A DNA stretch of 64,000 nt from Urbifossiella limnaea (lineage in GTDB: Bacteria > Planctomycetota > Planctomycetia > Gemmatales > Gemmataceae). Under the pieces are notes generated by a model that was not told the DNA's origin, searched no databases, and saw nothing but the letters and a program-made list of their open reading frames with translations. Below are positions 1-8,970 of this stretch, piece after piece. Position numbers and translations under genes: made by a program. The stretch is taken from the NCBI RefSeq assembly GCF_007747215.1, contig NZ_CP036273.1, forward strand, positions 4,572,322-4,636,321, written 5' to 3'. Numbering within the stretch: position 1 is the first letter of the stretch; the number at the start of each line of letters is the position of its first letter.

Positions 1-1
1 C

Positions 2-2137
2 CGGCTGACGCACCCGAACGTGGTCGGCGTGTACGAGGCCGAGGAGTTCGGCCCGTCGCACCTCCTGGTGATGGAGTACATCGACGGCGTCAACCTCGCC
101 GAACTGGTGGCCGAGCGGGGGCTGCTGCCGGTCGCCGAGGCCTGCGAACTGGTCCGCCAGGCCGCGGTCGGCCTGGACTACGTCCGCGAGCAGGGGCTCG
201 TCCACCGCGACATCAAGCCGCAGAACCTGCTGGTGTCGCGGGCCGGGCAGGTGAAGATCCTGGACCTGGGGATGGCCACGCTGAAGGGTGACGCGGCCGT
301 CCCCGTACCGGACATGACCGGCGAGCGGCAGTTCGTCGGCACGGTGGACTACGCCTCGCCCGAGCAGTGGGAGAGCAGCCGGAACCTCGACATCCGCGCG
401 GACGTCTACAGCCTCGGCTGCACCTTCTACTACCTGCTGGCCGGGGAGGCGCCGTTCCCGCACAAGAAGTACACCACAATGGTGCAGCAGATGTGGGCCC
501 ACAGCCAGGCCCCACTGCCCCCCATCCGCGAGCTGCGGCCGGACGTACCCGAGGCCGTGGCCGCTGTCCTGACCCGGATGCTCGCCAAGAGCCGCGGCGA
601 CCGGTTCGCCACCCCGGCCGAGGTCGCCGCCGCCCTGGCCCCGTTCACCGAGGACTGCAACCTCCCGGAATACGTCCGCACCGCGCGCCGAACCACGACG
701 TCCCGGCTCGACCTGTCCCGCGTGTCGGTCGCCGGCGGCACACCGGCTCCCGCCGTCGAACGCCCCCGGTCCCGCCGGAAATTCCTCGTCGCCGCGGCCG
801 TACTCGGCGTCGGCCTTGTCGCGGGCGTTGTTGGTTTGCTCTCCGGGTCGCGGGGGCAGAGCCCGCCGGAGAAGCCCGGCGACACTGCCCGCGTCGAGCC
901 GACGAATCCCCCGGTTAGCGTGCCGCCGGGAACCCCCACCCCGGTCGCGCCGCCGACGGGTCCGCCGATCCGGGTCGGGATCCTTCACTCCCGCACCGGG
1001 ACAATGGCGATCAGCGAGCGGCCCGTGATCGACGCCGCCCTCCTCGCCGTGGACGAGGTCAACGAGGCCGGCGGGGTACTGGGCCGGCCGGTCGAGGCCG
1101 TGGTCGAGGACGGCGAGTCGGACGCCGCGACGTTCGCCGCCCGGGCCGAGAAGCTGATCGCAAAGGACCGCGTCAGCGTGGTGTTCGGGTGCTGGACGTC
1201 GGCGAGTCGCAAGACGGCGCTACCGGTCTTCGAGCGGCACGACCACCTGCTGTTCTACCCCGTGCAGTACGAGGGCCTGGAGCAGTCGCCGAACGTGGTC
1301 TACACCGGGGCCGCCCCGAACCAGCAGATCATCCCGGCGGTGCGGTGGTGCGTCACGGCGCTGAAGAAGAAGCGGCTGTTCCTCGTCGGCTCGGACTACA
1401 TCTTCCCCCGCACCGCGAACGCGATCATCCGCGACCAGGCGGCCGAGCTCGGGGCCGAGGTCGTCGGGGAGGAGTACGTCCCCCTGGGCGGGGGGGACGT
1501 GGCGGAGGTGGTCCGCAAAATCGCTACCGCCCGGTGCGACGCAATCCTGAACACGATCAACGGGGACAGCAACGTCGCGTTCCTCCGGGCCCTCCGCGCG
1601 GCCGGCCTGACCCCGGACCGGGTGCCGACCATCTCGTTCAGCATCTCGGAGGAGGAACTCGCCAGCCTGGGTGCGAAGACCGTGGTCGGGGACTACGCCG
1701 CGTGGAACTACTTCCAGTCCGTCGACCGGCCGCAGAACCACGCCTTCGTCCGGCGGTTCCAGGCCCGACACGGGCCGCAGCGCACCATCTCGGACCCTAT
1801 GGAGGCCGCCTACTTCGGCGTCCACATGTGGGCGCGGGCAGTGAGGGAAGCGGGGACGGACGCCCCCGGACGGGTCCGGGACGCCGTCCGTCGCCAGTCC
1901 TACGACGCCCCCGGCGGGGTGGTCCGCATCGACCCGGAGACGCAGCACACGTCGAAGGTGTTCCGGGTCGGGCTCATCACGAGCGACGACAGCCGGTTCC
2001 GGGTGATCCACGAGTCGCCCGGCCCGGTCGCCCCGATCCCATACCCGAACACCCGTAGCAAGGCCCAGTGGGACAAGTTCCTCCAGGACCTCCACGACGG
2101 CTGGGGCGGCCGGTGGGAGCCCCCGGGCGTGAGGTGA
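2..2137 (+). CDS. Ser/Thr protein kinase fused to a UrtA-like periplasmic receptor domain (5' partial)
   Basis: The reading frame is open from base 2, so the true start and the glycine-rich N-lobe lie outside the window. The visible part begins inside the kinase domain. It shows the catalytic loop HRDIKPQN, a DLG in place of the usual DFG, and the activation-segment end GTVDYASPEQW. A single membrane segment follows (about residues 253-275 counted from base 20), then a Pro/Thr-rich linker. The C-terminal ~380 residues read like a type-1 ABC substrate-binding protein of the urea/short-amide class (UrtA/FmdD-like; GILHSRTG near its start). The layout implies a cytoplasmic kinase and an external ligand-binding domain, i.e. 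a one-component receptor kinase. Ligand identity is inference. The stop lies 4 nt before the next kinase gene, so the two are probably co-transcribed. Confidence 0.9.
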   Translation, partial: RLTHPNVVGVYEAEEFGPSHLLVMEYIDGVNLAELVAERGLLPVAEACELVRQAAVGLDYVREQGLVHRDIKPQNLLVSRAGQVKILDLGMATLKGDAAVPVPDMTGERQFVGTVDYASPEQWESSRNLDIRADVYSLGCTFYYLLAGEAPFPHKKYTTMVQQMWAHSQAPLPPIRELRPDVPEAVAAVLTRMLAKSRGDRFATPAEVAAALAPFTEDCNLPEYVRTARRTTTSRLDLSRVSVAGGTPAPAVERPRSRRKFLVAAAVLGVGLVAGVVGLLSGSRGQSPPEKPGDTARVEPTNPPVSVPPGTPTPVAPPTGPPIRVGILHSRTGTMAISERPVIDAALLAVDEVNEAGGVLGRPVEAVVEDGESDAATFAARAEKLIAKDRVSVVFGCWTSASRKTALPVFERHDHLLFYPVQYEGLEQSPNVVYTGAAPNQQIIPAVRWCVTALKKKRLFLVGSDYIFPRTANAIIRDQAAELGAEVVGEEYVPLGGGDVAEVVRKIATARCDAILNTINGDSNVAFLRALRAAGLTPDRVPTISFSISEEELASLGAKTVVGDYAAWNYFQSVDRPQNHAFVRRFQARHGPQRTISDPMEAAYFGVHMWARAVREAGTDAPGRVRDAVRRQSYDAPGGVVRIDPETQHTSKVFRVGLITSDDSRFRVIHESPGPVAPIPYPNTRSKAQWDKFLQDLHDGWGGRWEPPGVR

Positions 2138-2141
2138 CCCG

Positions 2142-5100
2142 ATGCCCCCGGCCCCCAGGTTCACCATGACAGAGCGGGAGGTCTTCCTCGCGGTCCTCGA
2201 CCTGCCCGACCCGGCGGCCCGCGCCGGCTACCTGGGGCAGGCGTGCGCCGGCGACGCGGCGCTGCGCGGGCGGGTCGAGGCGCTCCTGCGGTCCCACGAG
2301 GCCATCGGTACCTTCCTGGCCGTGCCGGCCGTCACCCCGCCGGACCCGGCTCACACGAGGTCCGTCGCCGATCGGCTCACGGCCACCGGCGGCGGTTCGA
2401 CCACCCTCGCGGCAGACCCGCCGTCGGCAGGCGACAGGTACGTTCTGGGGGAGGAGATCGCCCGCGGCGGCATGGGCGTCGTCTACCGCGCCGCCGACAC
2501 CGTCCTCGGCCGGGAGGTCGCGGTGAAGGTGCTCGGGAACCGGTACGGGGCCTCGTCGGCGGCCGCCCGGCGGTTCGCAGACGAGGCCCGGATCGCCGCC
2601 CAACTTCAGCACCCGGGCATCCCCCCGGTCCACGACCTCGGCACCCTACCCGACGGCCGCCCGTTCCTGGCCATGAAGCTGATCCGCGGCCGCACCCTCG
2701 ACTACCTCTTGGCCAACCGTCCGGACCCCGCGCACGACCGCGGCCGGTTCGTCGCCGTGTTCGAGCAGGTTTGCCACGCGCTGGCGTACGCCCACTCGCA
2801 CCACGTCATCCACCGCGACCTGAAGCCGTCCAACGTCATGGTCGGCGCGTTCGGCGAGGTCCAGGTAATGGATTGGGGCCTGGCCAAGGTCCTGAGCGGG
2901 GCCGCCCCGGCCGGCGGCGACGCTGCCGCAACCGCGGCGGAGGCGGAGATGGAGGTGCGCAGCCTGCGGGACAGCGACGGCACGTTCACCCAGGCCGGCA
3001 GCGTGCTCGGCACGCCGGCGTTCATGCCACCAGAGCAGGCCTTGGGCGTGGTCGGCAAGATCGACCGGCGGAGCGACGTGTTCGGGCTGGGCGCGGTGCT
3101 CGCAGTGATCCTCACCGGAGAGCCGCCGTTCGCGGGCGGGTCGGCCGAGTCGCTCCGCCTCCGCGCCGCACAGGGGCTGGTGGGTGACTGCTTCGCCCGG
3201 CTGGACGCATGCGGGGCGGACCCGGAACTGGTGGCGTTGTGCCGGCGGTGCCTGGCCCCGAGGCCGGAGAGCCGGCCGGCCGACGCGGACGAGGTGGCCC
3301 GGGCGGTGGCCGCCCTGCGCGTGGCGGCCGAGGAGCGGGCTCGGCAGGCCGAGCTGGACCGGGTGAAGGCGGTGGGGGAGCGCGCCGCAGCCGAGGTAAA
3401 GGCGGCCGAGCAGCGGAAGCGGTGGCGGGTGCAAGTGGCCCTCGGCGTCACGGCTCTTGGGCTCGTCGCGGCCGCCGTTCTCGGGGTGGCCCTCAACTCC
3501 CTCTGGCAGCGGGCCGAGTGGGCGAAAGAAGTCGCCGTGTCCGAGCGCGGCAAGGCAGAGGAGGCGCAGGGGACGGCCGAACGGGCCAGGGACCTCGCGA
3601 TTCAGGCGGAGGGCGTCGCCGAGCGGGCCCGGGAGGCCGAGGCAGCGGCCAAGAAGGACGCCGAGCGGGAGCGTGAGAAGCTGGCGGTGTTCGAGTACGG
3701 CCGCGCGGTGGAAGTCGCCCACCAGGAGTGGCGCGGGAACAGCGTCTCCACCACCCTGGCGATCCTGGCGGGCTCGCGGAAGGACTTGCGCGGCTGGGAG
3801 TGGGGCTACCTCCACCGCCTCTGCCAGTCCGACCTTCTCACCCTCAGGGGTCACGCCGGCGTCGTGTCGTCCGCGTCCTTCAGCCCGGACGGGGCGCGGG
3901 TCGTCACCGCGGGGATGGACCGGATCGCCCGGGTGTGGGACGCGAACTCCGGGGCCGGGCTCGTCGTCTTCAAGGGCCACACGGACGGCGTGCGGTCCGC
4001 GTCCTTCAGCCCGGACGGGTCGCGGGTCGCCACCGCCGGTTCCGACTGGACGGCGCGGCTGTGGGACGCGAAAACCGGGGTCGAACTGCTCGTCCTCAAG
4101 GGGCACGCGGAGGGCGTCACGTCCGCGTCCTTCAGCCCGGACGGGGCGCGGGTCGTCACCGCGAGCCGGGACGGGACGGCGCGGGTGTGGGACGCGAAGA
4201 ACGGGTTCGCGGTGCTCGCCGTCAAGGGCCACGCCGACGCGGTGTCGTCCGCGGCGTTCAGCCCGGACGGCTCGCGGATCGTGACCACAAGCGCGGACCA
4301 AACCGCGCGCGTCTGGGACGCGACGGACGGGTCTGCGCGTCTCGTGCTCAAGGGTCACACCGGGGTGGCGTCCGCGTGCTTCAGCCCGGACGGGTCGCGG
4401 GTCGTCACCGGCGGCTACGACCGGACGGCCCGGGTGTGGGACGTGAGCACCGGGGCCGAGTTGCTGGTGATCCGGTGCCACTCCGGGGTGGCGTCCGCGT
4501 GCTTCAGTCCGGACGGGGGCCGAATCGTGACCGCGAGCGTGGACACCACGGCGCGGGTCTGGGACGCGACCCGCGGGGACGAGGTCCTTGCCTTCCGGGG
4601 GCACACCGACGGGGTGCGGTTCGCCGCCTTCAGCCCGGACGGAACCCGGGTCGTCACCGCGAGTGCGGACTCGTCGGCCCGGGTGTGGGACGCCCGGTAC
4701 GGACCCGAGTTCCTCGCCATCAGAGCCCACGCCGACGGGGTACGGTCCGCCCGGTTCGACGCGGGCGGAACCCGGGTCGTCACCACCGGCAAGGACGGGA
4801 CGGTGCGGGCGTGGGACGCCCGGACCGGAGCTGGGGTGCCCAACCCCGGGGATCACCCCGACGCTGTGCAGCCCGGGGCCGTGGGCCCGGACCGGGCGCG
4901 AGTCATCACGACGAATGAGGACGGGACGGCGCGGGTGAGAGACGCCCTGACCGGGGCCGAATTGCTCACTCTCAGGGGGCACGCCGCGGGCGTGTTGTCC
5001 GCCGCCTTCGACAGCGACGGCTCACGGATTGTGACCGCGAGTAAAGATCGGACCGCCCGCGTGTGGGACGCGAAGACGGGCTCCGGGTTGGCCGTTCTGA

Positions 5101-5387
5101 AGGGCCATGTCGACGAGGTCACGTCCGCGGCGTTCAGCCCGGACGGGACGCGGATCGTCACCGGCAGCGAGGACACCACGGCGCGGGTGTGGGACGCGAA
5201 GACGGGTGCCGAGCTACTCGCCTTCAAGGGCCACGCCGACGCGGTGTCGTCCGCGGCGTTCAGCCCGGACGGGACGCGGATCGTCACGGGGAGTTGGGAC
5301 AAGACAGCACGGGTGTGGGACTCCCGTGCGTTCCGCGACACCCGACCACCCGATGCCGCGACCACGCCGACGCCGCGCAGGAGGTGA
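2142..5387 (+). CDS. Ser/Thr protein kinase with C-terminal WD40 repeats
   Basis: 1081 aa. An N-terminal helical segment is followed by a complete kinase domain (about residues 100-390) with the glycine loop GGMGVVYRA, the catalytic loop HRDLKPSN, DWG in place of DFG, and GTPAFMPPEQA. A transmembrane segment (about 428-452) and an Ala/Glu-rich coiled coil (about 455-515) follow. From about residue 560 to the end there are roughly a dozen WD40 repeats of the pattern GHxxxVxSAxFSPDGxRVVT...ARVWDA. This order is a familiar planctomycete design in which the propeller is thought to act as a protein-interaction scaffold. The start was chosen because GAGGTGA overlaps the upstream stop at a proper distance; an in-frame ATG at 2166 is possible. 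Near-identical repeats suggest recent internal duplication. Confidence 0.93.
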   Translation: MPPAPRFTMTEREVFLAVLDLPDPAARAGYLGQACAGDAALRGRVEALLRSHEAIGTFLAVPAVTPPDPAHTRSVADRLTATGGGSTTLAADPPSAGDRYVLGEEIARGGMGVVYRAADTVLGREVAVKVLGNRYGASSAAARRFADEARIAAQLQHPGIPPVHDLGTLPDGRPFLAMKLIRGRTLDYLLANRPDPAHDRGRFVAVFEQVCHALAYAHSHHVIHRDLKPSNVMVGAFGEVQVMDWGLAKVLSGAAPAGGDAAATAAEAEMEVRSLRDSDGTFTQAGSVLGTPAFMPPEQALGVVGKIDRRSDVFGLGAVLAVILTGEPPFAGGSAESLRLRAAQGLVGDCFARLDACGADPELVALCRRCLAPRPESRPADADEVARAVAALRVAAEERARQAELDRVKAVGERAAAEVKAAEQRKRWRVQVALGVTALGLVAAAVLGVALNSLWQRAEWAKEVAVSERGKAEEAQGTAERARDLAIQAEGVAERAREAEAAAKKDAEREREKLAVFEYGRAVEVAHQEWRGNSVSTTLAILAGSRKDLRGWEWGYLHRLCQSDLLTLRGHAGVVSSASFSPDGARVVTAGMDRIARVWDANSGAGLVVFKGHTDGVRSASFSPDGSRVATAGSDWTARLWDAKTGVELLVLKGHAEGVTSASFSPDGARVVTASRDGTARVWDAKNGFAVLAVKGHADAVSSAAFSPDGSRIVTTSADQTARVWDATDGSARLVLKGHTGVASACFSPDGSRVVTGGYDRTARVWDVSTGAELLVIRCHSGVASACFSPDGGRIVTASVDTTARVWDATRGDEVLAFRGHTDGVRFAAFSPDGTRVVTASADSSARVWDARYGPEFLAIRAHADGVRSARFDAGGTRVVTTGKDGTVRAWDARTGAGVPNPGDHPDAVQPGAVGPDRARVITTNEDGTARVRDALTGAELLTLRGHAAGVLSAAFDSDGSRIVTASKDRTARVWDAKTGSGLAVLKGHVDEVTSAAFSPDGTRIVTGSEDTTARVWDAKTGAELLAFKGHADAVSSAAFSPDGTRIVTGSWDKTARVWDSRAFRDTRPPDAATTPTPRRR

Positions 5388-5715
5388 TGGACGGACCCGG
5401 CGGTCACGCCCTCGGTGACGCAGAACCCAATGAGATAGCTCGACCTCCGGGTGTGGCTGCGTCGCCCGAGGTGGAGACGCCCTCGCCGTTCCGGCCGCGG
5501 TACCACCGTGGCAATGCTGTGCCGGAGCGCGGTGGCCGACGGAGCGGACCAAGGGGTTCGCCAAGGTATCGGCGTGCGGTTGCTGGTGACCAGGGGTGGA
5601 GCGCTGAAAAGTAAGCGACATTCGTCCGACATCCCGCCTGCCGATACTGCCCAGCATCGGCTCCCGTGGAAGGCAGCTGGGTAGCGTGCGTTCACGGTGA
5701 CAGGTTACCCGGAAA
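5388..5715. other. intergenic region, no recognised gene
   Basis: About 330 bases between the kinase operon and the first IS4 copy. I see no convincing coding sequence, hairpin or RNA here. The last 11-13 bases are the target duplication of the IS. Confidence 0.5.
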
Positions 5716-7214
5716 CCAGGCCATTCACGGTGTGAGACTCACGGATTCCGGCTGACTTTCGCCTGACGGGTCTTCTTCCCCTCGTCGAGCAACCGGGCCG
5801 TGGAAACATGTGGGCTCTTGTCCTTGATCCGTCGGGTCGCCGTCCTCGTCGGCTTCCGGGGCGGCGCTTTCTTGATCCTCCCAAGGTCGACCTTGCCCGC
5901 CCACTCGCGGAGGTGGCCGGCCAACTCCGGGCTGGGCATCGGACCGAACGCCTCCCATTCCGACGCGGGCAGGGCGATCATCATCCCCGCGTACACCATC
6001 GCCCACTCCAGCGCCAGGTAATACCCCGACACCTCCTCCTGCACCTTCTTCTCACCATGCACCGCCCGCAGGGCCGCCTTCAGTACGGCCAGCACGTTGT
6101 ACGCGGCCACCGCCACGCAGAACCCGAACAGCGCGGCCCTGGGGTACCCCAGGGTGTTCACCTCACAGTTCAAGGCGACTGTCAACTCGTGGAAGGCCCC
6201 CTCGATCTTCCACCGCTTGAGGTAGATCTCGGCCACCTTCTTGGCCGGCACCTTCGCCGGCAGGTTGGTCAGGATCTCCACCTCCGCGTCCCCGTCCGCG
6301 GTCGGCGCCCGCAGCCGCACCCGCACCTGCCGCAGGCGCACCAACCGCGCCCCACCCCAGCAGACCCAGACCCGCCGCTCGCCCACCCAGCCCCGGTCCG
6401 TCGCGACCTCGGCCCCGTACCCGGCTTCGGCCTCGACGCTCAGGTTCCCGTGGCGTCGGATGACGACGTAGGCCCGCCGGGCGGCCACCTCACACAGGAA
6501 CTCCGCCGTGCAGAAGTTGCGGTCCGCGACCCACACGTCCCGCTCCCGCACCAGCGGCACAATCTGGTCGATCAGCGCCCGCTCCTGGGTGTGGGCGTCC
6601 TCGCACGGGACGATGTCGGTGACCAGCATCAGGGCCGGGTCGAGCACGACCAAACTCTGCCCGGGCAAGGGGCCGGCGGTGTGCCCCCGGGTGACGCCCA
6701 GCCGCCGCTGGGTGGCGGCCAGGTGGTTGCCGTCGAGGACCCGCACCCGGTAGCCCGGCAGCAGGCTCTTGCACCCCCCGCCCAGCGCGGTGATCAGCCC
6801 CTCGCACCGGCCCGACACGTGCGCGACCAGCCCCGCGGACACGCCCGTCTCGATGTTCCGGAGCTTGTCGTAGACGCACTTGAGGGTGACCGGGACGCGG
6901 TCCCGCAGGTGCCGGTAGGCGGCCTGGACGTGGAGGGCCTTGCCGCCGACCACCAGGGTCATCAGATCGACCGTCGTGGAGAACAGCAACTCCCGGGTGT
7001 ACCCGCGCTCGGCGGTCCGGTCGAACAGCGCGTCGAGGGCCGAGGCCGAGAGGGCGTGCTCGATGGTCGCCCGGGACATCACGCTGAGCGGGCTCTCCTC
7101 TAGGAACCGCTCGAAGACCCCACCGAACAGCATGGGCGCGCCCTCTCCCTGGCTTGGCCAAGTCCCTGCCAGCGGACGGCTTACGACCGGGATGCGTCAC
7201 CGTGAATGGCCTGG
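5716..7214 (-). mobile_element. IS4-family insertion sequence, copy 1
   Basis: The element is bounded by 17-bp inverted repeats (CCAGGCCATTCACGGTG at the left, its complement at the right). It is flanked by an 11-bp direct repeat TTACCCGGAAA at 5705-5715 and 7215-7225. The repeat grows to 13-14 bp if GG is counted as target, and 11-13 bp is the usual range for the IS4 family. A second copy that looks identical by eye lies at 11729-13227. Confidence 0.92.
5739..7133 (-). CDS. IS4-family transposase (copy 1)
   Basis: 464 aa DDE transposase filling the IS. The family signature Y-x2-R-W-x-I-E (YLKRWKIEGAF) is present in the C-terminal third, followed by the NTLGYPRAALFGF stretch. The putative catalytic DGNHL and VADRNF motifs are upstream. 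The protein matches copy 2 residue for residue, so both copies look intact and potentially active. Long open frames on the opposite strand are GC-driven shadows. Confidence 0.93.
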   Translation of the reverse strand: MLFGGVFERFLEESPLSVMSRATIEHALSASALDALFDRTAERGYTRELLFSTTVDLMTLVVGGKALHVQAAYRHLRDRVPVTLKCVYDKLRNIETGVSAGLVAHVSGRCEGLITALGGGCKSLLPGYRVRVLDGNHLAATQRRLGVTRGHTAGPLPGQSLVVLDPALMLVTDIVPCEDAHTQERALIDQIVPLVRERDVWVADRNFCTAEFLCEVAARRAYVVIRRHGNLSVEAEAGYGAEVATDRGWVGERRVWVCWGGARLVRLRQVRVRLRAPTADGDAEVEILTNLPAKVPAKKVAEIYLKRWKIEGAFHELTVALNCEVNTLGYPRAALFGFCVAVAAYNVLAVLKAALRAVHGEKKVQEEVSGYYLALEWAMVYAGMMIALPASEWEAFGPMPSPELAGHLREWAGKVDLGRIKKAPPRKPTRTATRRIKDKSPHVSTARLLDEGKKTRQAKVSRNP

Positions 7215-7363
7215 TTACCCGGAAACTACCCGTAAACCCGCCCGGAACCCGCAAACCTTGGAGCACCTGGCAATAAATAGTTGTCCTTGCACAGCGGTGG
7301 AATGCCTGTAAAGTGTGGGAAGTCAGGGGTCTTCGCGGCTCCAGACGACATGCGTCGATCGGC

Positions 7364-7405
7364 CTGAAAATCGCTAGGTCCCCAGTTCAACCCTGGGACT
7401 GCCCA
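7364..7405 (+). other. 3' half of a tRNA-Phe (attachment-site remnant)
   Basis: 42 bases running from the anticodon loop CTGAAAA (GAA, Phe) through a perfect T-arm (CCCAG-TTCAACC-CTGGG) to the acceptor strand ACTGCCC and discriminator A. The 5' half is absent: bases before the loop do not pair with the retained 3' anticodon stem, and no matching GGGCAGT acceptor strand is present. CCA is not encoded. A tRNA 3' half ending exactly at the anticodon loop and lying about 110 bp upstream of a tyrosine recombinase is the classic attP/attR arrangement. Confidence 0.75.
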
Positions 7406-7514
7406 CTCGACGGAAGTCCGTCCGGCCCAAGCGGTTCAAGCTTACCTCCCGGTGGTCGGGAGCGCGGTCCGAAAGCCTGTTGCTGCGGTAAAGTACCGCA
7501 GAAAGGGTTTTCCC

Positions 7515-8762
7515 GTGCCCCGACCAGCTTCGTTTCCCAGCTACCGCCACCACAAACCCAGCGGCCAGGCCGTCGTAACAATCCGCGCCGCGGACGGCGG
7601 CCGCCGCGACGTGTACCTCGGGGCGTATGACTCACCCGAGTCCCGCCGTGAGTACGCCCGCGTCGTCGCCGAACTCGCCGTCGTTGCCGTCCCCGATCAG
7701 GTCGCCACCCCCGTCACCCTCGACCCGTCGGTGGACGAGGTGCTGCACGCCTTCTGGCGGCACGCCGAGGCCCACTACCGCCGGGCCGACGGCACCCCGA
7801 CTAACGAGATCAGCGAGTACCGCCAAACGTTCCGTCACGTCCGGGCCCTGTACGGCCCCACCCCCGCCCGGGGGTTCGGCCCGCTCGCCCTCAAGGCCGT
7901 CCGGCAGCGGATGGTGGACGCCGGGTGGAGCCGGCGGGTAGTCAACGCCCGGGTCGGGCGGGTCCGTCGGGCTTTCAAGTGGGCTGCGTCCGAGGAGCTC
8001 GTCCCGGCGGCCGTGCCGCAAGCCCTCGCGACCGTCGGCGGGCTCCAAGGCGGGCGGACGGCGGCCCCGGAGCGCGACCCCGTCAAGCCGGTCGATCCTG
8101 ACCACGTTCGCGTGACGCTCCCCTTCCTACGGCCGCCGGTCAGGGGGATGGTCGAGGTGCAGCTGCTGACCGGGATGCGGCCGGGGGAGGTGTGCCGGCT
8201 CCGCCCGCGCGACATCGACATCAGCGGGGACGTGTGGGTGTACCGGCCCGGGCAACACAAGACCCGGCACCGCGGAAAGGCTCGGGAGGTCGCGGTCGGC
8301 CCGCGCGCCCGGGTAGTGCTGGAGAGGTTCACCCCGGCCGACCCGGACGACTACTTCTTCAGCCCGCGGCGGTCGGTCGAGGCCTTCCGGGCCGAGCGGG
8401 CGGCGGCCCGCAAAACCCCGCGGTACGCCTCGCACATGGCCCGGAACGCCGCTGTGCGGGTCGCGAGCCCGAAGCGGGCGGCGGCCGAGCGTTATACGGT
8501 CCCGAGTTACGACCGGGCGGTATCCCGTGCGGTCGAGAAGGCAAACATCCGGCGGGGGCAGCTGGCCGGGGTGGGGAACTACGACCCCGTGCCGCACTGG
8601 CACCCGAACCAACTCCGGCACGCCCACGGGACCGAGGTGCGGAGGCGCTACGGCCTGGAGGCCGCGCAGGTCGCCCTTGGGCACGAGCGGGCGGATGTGA
8701 CTCAGGTGTACGCCGAAAAGAACCTCGCCTTGGCGACGCGGGTAGCAGCCGAGATCGGGTGA
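7515..8762 (+). CDS. tyrosine recombinase / phage-type integrase
   Basis: 415 aa from GTG 7515, preceded by GAAAGG at a good Shine-Dalgarno distance; an upstream in-frame GTG at 7452 is less likely. An N-terminal Arm/SAM-like DNA-binding part (to about residue 165) is followed by the catalytic domain. Motifs seen are the first Arg in TGMRPGEVCRLR, a basic beta-hairpin THRHRGK-like segment, the HPNQLRHAHG box, GHERADVTQVYA with the nucleophilic Tyr, and a short tail. All catalytic positions appear present, so the enzyme may be functional. It lacks the extra domain of integron integrases. Beside it lies the tRNA-Phe 3' half, its likely attachment site. Confidence 0.9.
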   Translation: MPRPASFPSYRHHKPSGQAVVTIRAADGGRRDVYLGAYDSPESRREYARVVAELAVVAVPDQVATPVTLDPSVDEVLHAFWRHAEAHYRRADGTPTNEISEYRQTFRHVRALYGPTPARGFGPLALKAVRQRMVDAGWSRRVVNARVGRVRRAFKWAASEELVPAAVPQALATVGGLQGGRTAAPERDPVKPVDPDHVRVTLPFLRPPVRGMVEVQLLTGMRPGEVCRLRPRDIDISGDVWVYRPGQHKTRHRGKAREVAVGPRARVVLERFTPADPDDYFFSPRRSVEAFRAERAAARKTPRYASHMARNAAVRVASPKRAAAERYTVPSYDRAVSRAVEKANIRRGQLAGVGNYDPVPHWHPNQLRHAHGTEVRRRYGLEAAQVALGHERADVTQVYAEKNLALATRVAAEIG

Positions 8763-8882
8763 CCCAGCTTCTTTCTGATTACCCATCAGTACGGAGAGGC
8801 GACGATGGTCTGTACCCACGTTCTGAAATGGGCGGGGACAGGTATCGAACTCGACCAGCTCTGATCCGTGCTGCATATCCCG

Positions 8883-8919
8883 CCTCGCTATGCTGACCGG
8901 GCCGGTTTGCATAGCGAGG
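8883..8919 (+). terminator. hairpin downstream of the integrase
   Basis: A perfect 10-bp inverted repeat (CCTCGCTATG / CATAGCGAGG) with a 17-base loop lies about 120 bp after the integrase stop. No U-run follows, so termination is only a guess. The rest of 8763-9064 shows nothing I recognise. Confidence 0.3.
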
Positions 8920-8970
8920 TCCGGCCGACCGGGGCGGCTCCCGGACAATTGACCCGGGGCGGAGTTACGG

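Noticed and set aside
5808-7103. A 431-aa plus-strand open frame across the IS4 element (and its twin at 11821-13116)
   Set aside because: His/Pro/Gln/Arg-rich antisense shadow of the transposase.
7317-7405. A complete tRNA gene (GGGAAGT as acceptor strand)
   Set aside because: The anticodon loop would sit about 47 nt from the 5' end, the anticodon stem does not pair, and the acceptor has a mismatch; only the 3' half is tRNA-like.
7515-8762. The recombinase as an integron integrase (IntI)
   Set aside because: It is about 415 aa and I do not see the IntI-specific extra segment; it looks like an ordinary tRNA-targeting phage/ICE integrase.
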